A stretch of 5,041 nucleotides of DNA from Candidatus Schekmanbacteria bacterium GWA2_38_11 (GCA_001790645.1 MGDB01000086.1:1-5041); one strand, 5' to 3'. Shown: positions 1 to 4,811, counted from the stretch's first letter. Translations and numbers: made by a program. Notes: generated from the sequence alone by a model not told the origin.

Positions 1-184
1 GGAGTTTCCTGAGTTTTTTGTATATCAGGATATTCACTCACCTGATCCGAGGCAGGATGCCTCGGCTATTCTCTGTATAAACCGGCTATTTTCAACATCG
101 CATCAAAATAGGTTTTATACTTTTGCTTTGCTCAGATATATCAAAAAATTATTACACTTAATGACAAAATTTTGAGGAAACTCC
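1..184. mobile_element. MITE-like element or remnant of an insertion sequence
   Basis: The first 10 bases (GGAGTTTCCT) recur as a perfect inverted copy at 175-184 (AGGAAACTCC). Allowing mismatches, the inverted match extends to about 21 bases, with 17 identical, sharing TTTTGT inside. This is the structure expected of a small non-autonomous transposable element. Inside are two hairpins (24-46 and 47-65) and an 8-bp direct repeat CGGCTATT at 63-70 and 83-90. On the minus strand a 21-codon frame (131 to 66) reads AKQKYKTYFDAMLKIAGLYRE and stops about 65 bp from one end, which could be the tail of a lost transposase; this is speculation. The outer end may lie before the window, so no target-site duplication can be checked. 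The IS family is not recognised. Confidence 0.5.
47..65. repeat. Hairpin inside the terminal element
   Basis: A perfect 7-bp stem, CCGAGGC (47-53) against GCCTCGG (59-65), encloses a 5-base loop. A second inverted repeat, ATCAGG (24-29) and CCTGAT (41-46), lies just to its left. Neither is followed by a T-run on either strand, so a Rho-independent terminator is unlikely. They look like internal secondary structure of the mobile element. Confidence 0.55.
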
Positions 185-200
185 AGAGGGAAAAAATATA

Positions 201-229
201 TTGATTTTTGTAATCAATTCTGTTATTAA
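201..229 (+). promoter_or_regulatory. Probable sigma-70 promoter of the carboxylase operon, with overlapping dyad
   Basis: TTGATT at 201-206 is a 4/6 match to a -35 box. After 17 bp, TATTAA at 224-229 is a 4/6 -10 box preceded by TG at 221-222, giving an extended -10 pattern. The predicted start of transcription is near 236, leaving a leader of about 20 bases. A dyad, ATTGATT (200-206) and AATCAAT (212-218) with a 5-base centre, overlaps the -35 box and the spacer, where a repressor could bind. It is not recognised as the site of a particular regulator. The call rests only on sequence resemblance and position. Confidence 0.5.
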
Positions 230-241
230 AAGAAGGTTCAG

Positions 242-247
242 AAAGGA
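242..247 (+). promoter_or_regulatory. Ribosome binding site of the biotin carboxylase gene
   Basis: AAAGGA ends 7 bases before the ATG at 255. The spacing is ideal and supports this start. It contrasts with the next two genes, which show no clear Shine-Dalgarno sequence. Confidence 0.75.
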
Positions 248-254
248 TTGAAGA

Positions 255-1760
255 ATGTTTAAAAAAATCTTAATAGCTAACCGCGGCGAGATTGCCATAA
301 GGATAATCCGTGCTTGTCAGGAGCTGGATATTCCTACTGTTGCAGTTTTCTCTGAACCTGACAGGAACTCCCTGCACGTGGGATATGCTGAGGAAGCTTA
401 TCTTATCGGGGAAGCTAATTCAAAAAAAAGCTACCTCAACATTGACAAAATAATTGATGTGGCACAAAAAAGCGGAACGGATGCTATCCATCCGGGCTAT
501 GGTTTCCTTTCTGAAAATTCCGGGTTTGCTGCAAGATGCGAGAAAGAAGGAATAACCTTTATCGGCCCTTCCTCTGATGTTATAGAAAAGATGGGAAATA
601 AAACCACTGCCCGTAAAATCATGGCTGAGGCAGGGGTCCCGATTCTTCCCGGAACAAATGAAAGTATTGAAAGTGATGACGAGGTTTATAAAATAGCAAA
701 GGGGATAGGGTTCCCTATTATGATAAAAGCTGCTGCAGGCGGCGGCGGAAAGGGAATGAGAATTGTTAACTCAGCAGATGAATTAAAATCATGCCTGCGC
801 GCTGCCCGTTCTGAAGCCGGGTCATCATTTGGTGATTCTTCCGTTTATGTAGAAAAATATCTTGAAAACCCGCGGCATATTGAAATTCAGGTATTAGCTG
901 ATAAGTACGGAAACAGCGTCCATCTCTTTGAGAGGGAATGTTCGATCCAGAGAAGGCATCAGAAAATAATTGAGGAAACACCTTCGACTGCTGTGGATGA
1001 CAAACTCAGAGAGAAAATGGGGAAGGCAGCACTCAAGGCTGTCAAATCAGTCAATTATAGTAATGCCGGCACAGTGGAGTTTCTGGTAGATAAAAAGAAA
1101 AATTTTTACTTCCTTGAAATGAATACCCGTCTTCAGGTGGAACATGCCATTACTGAAATAGTAACAGGGATAGATATAGTAAGGGAACAGGTCAGGATTG
1201 CAGCAGGTGAAAAACTGGACCTGACACAGGACAAGATAAAAAGAAACGGCTGTGCCATGGAGTGCAGAATATATGCAGAAGATCCCGATAACAATTTCCT
1301 GCCCTCTCCTGGGACTATAAGAACATTGCGCAGCCCCGGAGGTTACGGCATCAGGTATGACACCTGCGCTTTTGAAGGATGCAATATCTCAGTCCACTAT
1401 GACCCTTTAATCTCAAAACTGGTTGTATGGGGTAAAGACAGGGAGGAAACACGGTTCAGGATGCTGAGGGCATTAAACGAGTACTCAATAACAGGGATAA
1501 AAACCACAATACCTTTTTTAAAGAAAGTAATAAAAAATAAATTCTTTATAGAAGGAGATATTGATACCAATTTTATCGCTTCAAGGATTGAACGTTCTTC
1601 TGCCCCTTCTGACGGGACCCTCAAAATAGCTATTCTCACCGCCGTTGTTGAGTCCTTTAAAAAGGCTGAAAAGGAATCCCTCTTCCATAACCAGCATCAT
1701 CCTGAAAAAAGCCAGTGGAAGATCGCAGGTAAATGGCAGATGTGGGGAAACCGCTTTTAA
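255..1760 (+). CDS. accC: Biotin carboxylase subunit of an acyl-CoA (or pyruvate) carboxylase
   Basis: This cytoplasmic ATP-grasp enzyme uses ATP and bicarbonate to carboxylate the biotin of its carrier protein. The 501-residue product has all three expected parts: an N-terminal domain beginning MFKKILIANRGEIAIRIIRA, a central ATP-grasp domain with glycine-rich loop AAAGGGGKGMR (159-169), and a C-terminal biotin carboxylase domain. Residues matching E. coli AccC catalytic positions are present: K158, H235/K237 in IQRRHQK, E275, E288 in FLEMN, R292, E296 and R338. The usual EHPVTE reads EHAITE (296-301), a mild variant. The protein is about 50 residues longer than E. coli AccC (449); the extra tail is Lys/Glu-rich and ends in a tryptophan motif (WKIAGKWQMW, 488-497). 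The tail and the next gene's domain type favour a propionyl-CoA carboxylase-like or related acyl-CoA carboxylase over the fatty-acid enzyme, but substrate cannot be read from this subunit. ATG at 255 has a good ribosome binding site. Confidence 0.95.
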   Translation: MFKKILIANRGEIAIRIIRACQELDIPTVAVFSEPDRNSLHVGYAEEAYLIGEANSKKSYLNIDKIIDVAQKSGTDAIHPGYGFLSENSGFAARCEKEGITFIGPSSDVIEKMGNKTTARKIMAEAGVPILPGTNESIESDDEVYKIAKGIGFPIMIKAAAGGGGKGMRIVNSADELKSCLRAARSEAGSSFGDSSVYVEKYLENPRHIEIQVLADKYGNSVHLFERECSIQRRHQKIIEETPSTAVDDKLREKMGKAALKAVKSVNYSNAGTVEFLVDKKKNFYFLEMNTRLQVEHAITEIVTGIDIVREQVRIAAGEKLDLTQDKIKRNGCAMECRIYAEDPDNNFLPSPGTIRTLRSPGGYGIRYDTCAFEGCNISVHYDPLISKLVVWGKDREETRFRMLRALNEYSITGIKTTIPFLKKVIKNKFFIEGDIDTNFIASRIERSSAPSDGTLKIAILTAVVESFKKAEKESLFHNQHHPEKSQWKIAGKWQMWGNRF

Positions 1761-1778
1761 AAAATATTTTAAAAAATA
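1755..1778 (+). repeat. Perfect 12-bp tandem duplication spanning the accC stop codon
   Basis: TTTTAAAAAATA occurs at 1755-1766 and again directly at 1767-1778, with a partial third copy running into the next start codon. The first copy contains the accC stop (TAA, 1758-1760). The duplication makes up most of the intergenic spacer and looks like replication slippage. It leaves no purine-rich ribosome binding site before the ATG at 1785. Confidence 0.8.
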
Positions 1779-1784
1779 TAAAAA

Positions 1785-2282
1785 ATGAATTTTGATGTTA
1801 TAGCAGGCAATAAAGAATATTCTGTTGAAATTGAAAGAAGGGGAAAATCTTTTATTATAACAATTGACGGAGAAGAGTTTGAAGTTGATGCAACTCTTTT
1901 AAAGAAAGAACTTTATTCCGTTCTAATAGGAAGCAAGTCGCACCTGGTTAATCTTAAAAGCGAAGGAAATAATTTTACCGTTGATGTAAACAGCGAAAGC
2001 TTTGAGATTGAAGTGCTTGATGAAGCAGCCAAACGGTTAGCGCAAAAAACTAAAAGTCAGGCTGAGGGGAAGCAGGTCATTAAAACTCCAATGCCGGGAA
2101 AAATCGTTAAGATTTTAGTAAAGGAAGGAGACGAGGTAGAACCTGGAATGGGAATGATCATAGTGGAAGCAATGAAGATGGAGAATGAACTCAAATCATC
2201 AAGCAAAGGTGTTGTAAAAGAAATAGTCGTGGAAGAGGGAGCTACAGTCAATGGAGGGGATACATTGATAGTAGTGGAATAG
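1785..2282 (+). CDS. Biotin carboxyl carrier protein with N-terminal tether-like domain
   Basis: This protein carries the biotin that shuttles carboxyl groups from biotin carboxylase to a carboxyltransferase. The 165-residue product ends in a biotinyl domain (about 97-165) with PMPG (102-105), the biotinylation motif EAMKM with acceptor K131, and the usual 34 residues after that lysine. The first 85 residues are beta-rich, with repeating patterns such as YSVEIERRGKSFIITIDGEEF. They resemble the tether (BT) domain found between the biotin carboxylase and carrier domains of propionyl-CoA carboxylase alpha chains, and do not resemble the start of E. coli AccB. A short linker (81-96, rich in Lys, Gln and Ala) joins the halves. 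The gene lies 24 bp after accC on the same strand, so the pair is almost certainly cotranscribed and reconstitutes a split alpha chain. The ATG has no visible Shine-Dalgarno; translation may depend on coupling or the AT-rich leader. Confidence 0.9.
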   Translation: MNFDVIAGNKEYSVEIERRGKSFIITIDGEEFEVDATLLKKELYSVLIGSKSHLVNLKSEGNNFTVDVNSESFEIEVLDEAAKRLAQKTKSQAEGKQVIKTPMPGKIVKILVKEGDEVEPGMGMIIVEAMKMENELKSSSKGVVKEIVVEEGATVNGGDTLIVVE

Positions 2283-2323
2283 CCATTTAGCCTCGTTCCT
2301 CTCCACTGGAAGATTTGTTACAA

Positions 2324-2407
2324 TGTCATTGCGAGGGAGCAAAGCGACCGAAGCAATCTCTTTTATAAACGAGATTGCCACGCTCCCTATGGTCGCTCGC
2401 AATGACA
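2324..2407. repeat. Dispersed palindromic repeat of the TGTCATTGCGAG type
   Basis: Perfect 12-bp outer arms, TGTCATTGCGAG (2324-2335) and CTCGCAATGACA (2396-2407), enclose 8-bp inner arms GCAATCTC (2353-2360) and GAGATTGC (2371-2378). Between them lie GGGAGC/GCTCCC (2335-2340, 2382-2387) and GCGACC/GGTCGC (2344-2349, 2391-2396), which pair in a crossing order. Repeats with these words are familiar from intergenic DNA of many unrelated bacteria, so this is probably a copy of a genome-wide family. It fills the gap between the carrier gene and coaBC. There is no T-run on either side, so any terminator role would be weak. Confidence 0.8.
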
Positions 2408-2481
2408 AAGAAGAGTTTGTAAATCAGCGGAACAAGAAAACCCCGTATTTTTTGTTTTGGTCATTTGAATTTAGGATTTTT

Positions 2482-2487
2482 TATACT
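2482..2487 (+). promoter_or_regulatory. Possible -10 box directly before coaBC
   Basis: TATACT matches 5 of 6 positions of the sigma-70 -10 consensus and sits 13 bases before the ATG at 2501, which would give a leader of only a few bases. No good -35 box is found at 16-18 bp spacing (2459-2464 reads GGTCAT). AT-rich DNA produces such boxes by chance, so this is only tentative. Confidence 0.25.
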
Positions 2488-2500
2488 AAAACCAAAAAAT

Positions 2501-3706
2501 ATGCTCAATGGTAAACACATAGTCCTTGGTATAACAGGCGGAATTGCTGCCTTCAAGTCGTGCGAGATTGTAAGGGAGTTAAAAAAAGCAGGCGCCCGAG
2601 TCACAGCCATTATGACAAAGAATGCCTGCCAGTTCATAACCCCGCTTACCCTCCAGACCCTGACAGGGAACAGAGTCATAACAGACATGTTTGCAACTCC
2701 TTCAGAGTTTGATGTCTATCACATAACTCTCTCCAAGGAAGCTGACCTTCTGCTTGTGGCTCCTGCTACGGCAAATATAATAGCCAAATTCGCAAACGGC
2801 ATAGCTGACGATTTCCTTTCAACCTTTTATCTGGCCTATAAAGGAAAAATATTTATTGCCCCGGCCATGAACACAAACATGTACCTGCATCCTGCCAACA
2901 AAATTAATATGGAAAAATTATCTTCTCTCGGAGTAAACTTTATAGAACCTGCTACAGGAGAACTTGCCTGCGGGGATGAAGGTGTCGGAAAATTAGCTGA
3001 GGTTTCATTGATAATTGAAAAAGTAAAAAAGATTTTGCTTCAGAAATTAGACCTTAAGGGAGAAAAAATATTGATTACTGCCGGCGGAACTCAGGAGGCA
3101 ATTGACCCCGTAAGGTATATCACTAACCGCTCGAGCGGGAAAATGGGTTATGCCCTTGCAAAAGTGGCTTTAGCACGGGGGGCAGATGTTACACTGGTAA
3201 GCGCTCCAACCAGTCTTCCCTTCCCTCCCGGTGCAAAAATGATAAATGTCCAATCAGCATCGCAGATGAGGGAAGAGGTTCTTGAAAATCTTCCAGAATC
3301 TACAATAATAATAAAGGCTGCTGCTGTTTCTGATTTCAAACTAAAAAAAGAATCTTATGCCAAAATTAAAAAAGATGAGAAAGAATCTGTTACCCTGGAG
3401 CTTGAAAAAACTCCTGACATATTGCTTGAGGCGGGAAAGAAAAAAGGGAACAGACTGCTTGTAGGTTTTGCTGCAGAGACTGGAAACCTCGTAAAAAACG
3501 CTCAGAAAAAACTTAAAGAAAAAAATTGTGACCTCATAGTTGCTAATGACGTAACTCAGCTCGGCGCAGGGTTTGTCTCAGATACAAACATTGTCACGCT
3601 CATTGACAGAAAAGGAAAAGTGGAAGAGCTGCCAAAGCTGACAAAAGAAGAAGTAGCTGAAAAAATTTTTGATAAGATTCTAAAACTGAAGAAGTCTGAT
3701 TCGTAG
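2501..3706 (+). CDS. coaBC: Bifunctional phosphopantothenoylcysteine decarboxylase / phosphopantothenate-cysteine ligase
   Basis: CoaBC (Dfp) performs two steps of coenzyme A synthesis: CTP-dependent joining of cysteine to 4'-phosphopantothenate, then FMN-dependent decarboxylation to 4'-phosphopantetheine. With the ATG at 2501 the product is 401 residues, the usual length. The N-terminal CoaC flavoprotein domain has GITGGIAAFK (10-19), catalytic H74, PAMN (121-124) and the flap ACGDEGVGKLAE with C157. The CoaB domain from about 188 has ITAGGTQEAIDPVRYITNRS (192-211), AAAVSDFK (273-280), KIKK (288-291) and VANDV (347-351). A TTG at 2465 would add 12 residues (total 413), but family members begin like the MLNGKHIVLG of the later start. 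Neither start has a convincing Shine-Dalgarno. A 218-bp gap holding a palindrome separates it from the carrier gene, so it is probably transcribed separately. The next gene is convergent. Confidence 0.95.
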   Translation: MLNGKHIVLGITGGIAAFKSCEIVRELKKAGARVTAIMTKNACQFITPLTLQTLTGNRVITDMFATPSEFDVYHITLSKEADLLLVAPATANIIAKFANGIADDFLSTFYLAYKGKIFIAPAMNTNMYLHPANKINMEKLSSLGVNFIEPATGELACGDEGVGKLAEVSLIIEKVKKILLQKLDLKGEKILITAGGTQEAIDPVRYITNRSSGKMGYALAKVALARGADVTLVSAPTSLPFPPGAKMINVQSASQMREEVLENLPESTIIIKAAAVSDFKLKKESYAKIKKDEKESVTLELEKTPDILLEAGKKKGNRLLVGFAAETGNLVKNAQKKLKEKNCDLIVANDVTQLGAGFVSDTNIVTLIDRKGKVEELPKLTKEEVAEKIFDKILKLKKSDS

Positions 3707-3730
3707 AAAATAAATCCCAATCACCACTTT

Positions 3731-3766
3731 CAGCTTAAGACTTACAGCTTAAAGCTTACAGCTAAT
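3731..3766. repeat. 14-bp tandem repeat between convergent genes
   Basis: CAGCTTAAGACTTA (3731-3744) is followed by CAGCTTAAAGCTTA (3745-3758) and a partial copy CAGCTAAT (3759-3766). The copies fill most of the 64 bp between the coaBC stop and the stop of the minus-strand gene. The units contain short self-complementary words (CTTAAG, AAGCTT) that could form weak hairpins, but there is no T-run on either strand. No function is apparent. Confidence 0.7.
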
Positions 3767-3770
3767 CTAA

Positions 3771-4007
3771 TCACAGCCTGTACCTCTCCTCTAAAACCCT
3801 CTTAAACCTCGGTCTGTAGATAAGCTCAAAAGTCTCCTCTTTCTCAGGAAAAAGGTTCATGGCAAAAGACTTGAGAGCTTCCACAAGTTTCAAGGCTTCT
3901 CCATAGGTAATTTCGCCTTGGGATATTATATTTTTTGTAAGATCAACAGCAACTCTTAACTGGCGTATCTTTCTTTCTTCTTCTTTTATTTTTTCTTTAT
4001 CATCCAT
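3771..4007 (-). CDS. Small charged helical protein of unknown function
   Basis: The 78-residue product begins MDDKEKIKEEERKIRQLRVA and ends in PRFKRVLEERYRL. It looks wholly alpha-helical: a highly charged first helix (2-19), a more hydrophobic second segment (VDLTKNIISQG, 21-31), a helix EALKLVEALKSFAMNLF (37-53), then KEETFELIYRPRFKRVLEER. There is no signal peptide, membrane segment or cysteine. The tail pattern LFPxKExTFxLIYxPRFKR reminds me of small uncharacterised bacterial proteins, but I cannot name a family. The chosen ATG at 4007 has GGAAGA 6 bases upstream (4019-4014). An ATG at 4064 would add 19 residues, but that extension is encoded by a palindromic repeat (LPAGR from CCTGCCGGCAGG) and is probably not translated. 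The gene converges on coaBC and lies downstream of a possible sigma-54 promoter at 4293-4310. Confidence 0.75.
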   Translation of the reverse strand: MDDKEKIKEEERKIRQLRVAVDLTKNIISQGEITYGEALKLVEALKSFAMNLFPEKEETFELIYRPRFKRVLEERYRL

Positions 4008-4021
4008 ATTCAATCTTCCGT

Positions 4022-4069
4022 GGACAGGTATCTGCCTGCCGGCAGGTAAACCCTGTCCCTGCATTTTTT
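4022..4069 (+). terminator. Hairpin with T-run: possible rightward terminator and leader hairpin of the minus-strand gene
   Basis: GGACAGG (4022-4028) pairs with CCTGTCC (4052-4058), and inside lies the perfect 12-bp palindrome CCTGCCGGCAGG (4035-4046). Read on the + strand, the structure is followed after five bases by TTTTTTCTTTTT from 4064, resembling a Rho-independent terminator that could stop readthrough from coaBC. Read on the minus strand, the same hairpin ends 2 bases before the GGAAGA ribosome binding site of the 78-residue gene, so it could affect its translation. The CCTGCCGGCAGG core resembles a dispersed repeat. The five-base gap before the T-run weakens the terminator call. Confidence 0.45.
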
Positions 4070-4092
4070 CTTTTTATTTCCTTCTATGCAAA

Positions 4093-4124
4093 GACAGCCG
4101 TTCGACGAAGCCTTTATGGCTGTC
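4093..4124. repeat. Inverted repeat GACAGCC/GGCTGTC
   Basis: A perfect 7-bp stem, GACAGCC (4093-4099) and GGCTGTC (4118-4124), has an 18-base loop that contains the small palindrome TTCGACGAA (4101-4109). It lies in the long leader of the minus-strand gene. Short frames run through it on both strands (about 32 codons on + from 4086, about 40 on - from 4131), but neither has a properly spaced ribosome binding site. It is most likely another dispersed-repeat fragment. Confidence 0.45.
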
Positions 4125-4153
4125 CGATTCATCCCCCAAATAGTTCCTGAAAA

Positions 4154-4267
4154 GGGTTCAAATATTCGAGGATTCAAGTGTTAAACAATCCCCCCCCTCA
4201 CCTCTCCTTAAAAAAGGGGAAAGGGAGGATTTGATTTTTCTACTTGAGCCCTTGACTCCTTGGATTC
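4154..4267. repeat. Large concentric imperfect palindrome with a C8 run
   Basis: Outer arms at 4154-4179 and 4242-4267 are inverted relative to each other and match at 17 of 26 positions; they consist of degenerate TTCAAG/CTTGAG words. Inner arms AATCCCCCC (4187-4195) and GGGAGGATT (4223-4231) match at 8 of 9 positions, enclosing TCTCCTT and AAGGGGA. Both pairs share a centre near 4210, so this reads as one element of about 114 bp. The AATCCCCCC...GGGGGATT style is common in dispersed repeats of many bacteria. A run of eight C occurs at 4190-4197. Confidence 0.55.
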
Positions 4268-4292
4268 CAATTAAATTATCACATTTTAATTA

Positions 4293-4310
4293 TAAGCAAT
4301 TTTTATGCCA
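4293..4310 (-). promoter_or_regulatory. Sigma-54 (RpoN) promoter pointing left
   Basis: On the minus strand, TGGCATAAAAATTGCT (4310 to 4295) matches the sigma-54 pattern TGGCAC-N5-TTGCW at all invariant positions. GG at 4309-4308 and GC at 4297-4296 are 12 bp apart, as required for the -24/-12 elements. Transcription would start near 4284. The first gene downstream is the 78-residue one, after a leader of about 277 bases filled with repeats. Two dyad sites lie upstream at distances typical of activator binding, which strengthens the call. No pilin, flagellar or nitrogen gene follows, so the original target may have been lost. Confidence 0.6.
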
Positions 4311-4403
4311 TTTTAAAGAAAAAATGTTAAGGTATTATTTTTATTGATTATATTTTATATCATCTTAGTTTCCCTTTTAAAAAAAACTGAAAATTGCCTT
4401 AAA

Positions 4404-4426
4404 AAGTGTTCAAATTTTAGACACTT
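4404..4426. promoter_or_regulatory. Proximal candidate activator-binding site
   Basis: AAGTGT (4404-4409) and ACACTT (4421-4426) flank an A/T centre AAATTTT, giving a 23-bp palindrome with 9 of 11 pairs matched. It is about 95-105 bp upstream of the sigma-54 -24 element, a normal enhancer distance. A second related site lies 73 bp further upstream. The TGTC/GACA half-sites recall those described for the PilR-type activators of sigma-54 pilin promoters, but the regulator is not identified. Confidence 0.5.
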
Positions 4427-4476
4427 CTTGCAAAGTTTTTCTAACTTATTGTTTTACTTGTTTTTTTTGAATTAAA

Positions 4477-4499
4477 AAATGTCCAATTTTCAGACACTC
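4477..4499. promoter_or_regulatory. Distal candidate activator-binding site
   Basis: TGTC (4480-4483) and GACA (4493-4496) are separated by 9 bases. Aligned to the proximal site without gaps, 17 of 22 bases agree, so the two are copies of the same motif in the same orientation. The offset of 73 bp is very close to seven DNA turns and would put both on one face of the helix. The site lies between the sigma-54 promoter and the HD-GYP relic, which ends at 4511. Confidence 0.5.
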
Positions 4500-4510
4500 T
4501 CATGGACAAA

Positions 4511-4669
4511 TCAGACAATACCTTCTGCAAGATAAATTGTTTCATTTTGGTTACATAGTAAGCTTAAAATTTTTTTTACTACATCAGGGTCAAACTGTTT
4601 TCCACTGCATCTTCTTAATTCAGATGAAGCATATTCTTCCCCCGGCACAGCTCTGTAGTGTCTGTCAGC
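4511..4669 (-). pseudogene. C-terminal relic of an HD-GYP phosphodiesterase gene
   Basis: Read on the minus strand from 4669, the frame gives ADRHYRAVPGEEYASS followed by ELRRCSGKQFDPDVVKKIL, then a short tail and a TGA at 4511. This matches the conserved end of HD-GYP domains, typically (S)DRPYRxAxSxEEAxxEL then RCxGxQFDPxVV. Intact proteins degrade cyclic di-GMP and often carry receiver or PAS domains in front. Here only about 52 residues remain: upstream the frame enters a palindromic repeat at 4669-4686 and meets a stop (TAG) just beyond it. The HD and GYP active-site motifs are absent, so this is a dead fragment, apparently cut at the repeat. I recognise the family from the motif only. 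Confidence 0.65.
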
Positions 4670-4717
4670 GGGACAAGAATGTCCCGTCTATAGATAAGCG
4701 GGGTTCCCCAACTCCGC
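4669..4717. repeat. Pair of adjacent hairpin repeats
   Basis: CGGGAC (4669-4674) and GTCCCG (4681-4686) form a perfect 6-bp stem with a 6-base loop. After 11 bases, GCGGGGTT (4698-4705) and AACTCCGC (4710-4717) form a stem with 7 of 8 pairs and a CCCC loop. The modules are GC-rich against an AT-rich background and resemble REP-type extragenic repeats. They begin exactly where the HD-GYP relic loses its similarity. Confidence 0.6.
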
Positions 4718-4811
4718 ACTTTCTGCTGAAACATTTGGATTTTTATCTTTTATTCTTCCAGCAAATGATATATAGTTTTTTAAGGAATTATGTGGGATAA
4801 TTAATGAACTA

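Noticed and set aside
766..981. Minus-strand frames inside accC, the carrier gene and coaBC
   Set aside because: They are shadows of well-supported coding regions and have no features of their own.
2199..2514. Short frames on both strands across the repeat (reading MSLRG... or MSLRA...)
   Set aside because: They are translations of the palindromic repeat itself. Its two arms give nearly the same peptide on both strands, which is expected of an inverted repeat and not of a gene.
4008..4064. N-terminal extension of the 78-residue protein to an ATG at 4064
   Set aside because: The extension is encoded by a hairpin with a CCTGCCGGCAGG repeat core, and a well-placed ribosome binding site supports the ATG at 4007.
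4093..4140. Riboswitch-like structure in the leader of the minus-strand gene
   Set aside because: The stem is simple with an open loop, and none of the conserved cores I know (cyclic di-GMP, fluoride, others) is present.
4086..4184. Frame of about 32 codons on + (MQRQPFDEAFMAVRF...) and a 40-codon frame on - from 4131
   Set aside because: Both pass through repeats, overlap each other and lack a properly spaced ribosome binding site.
4420..4434. Second sigma-54 promoter around TTGCA at 4429 on the + strand
   Set aside because: No GG element occurs at the required 12-bp distance from GC.
4537..4800. Open frame of 87 codons on the + strand
   Set aside because: It runs antisense to the HD-GYP relic and through two hairpin repeats, has Phe/Leu-rich low-complexity composition, and no ribosome binding site precedes its ATG.
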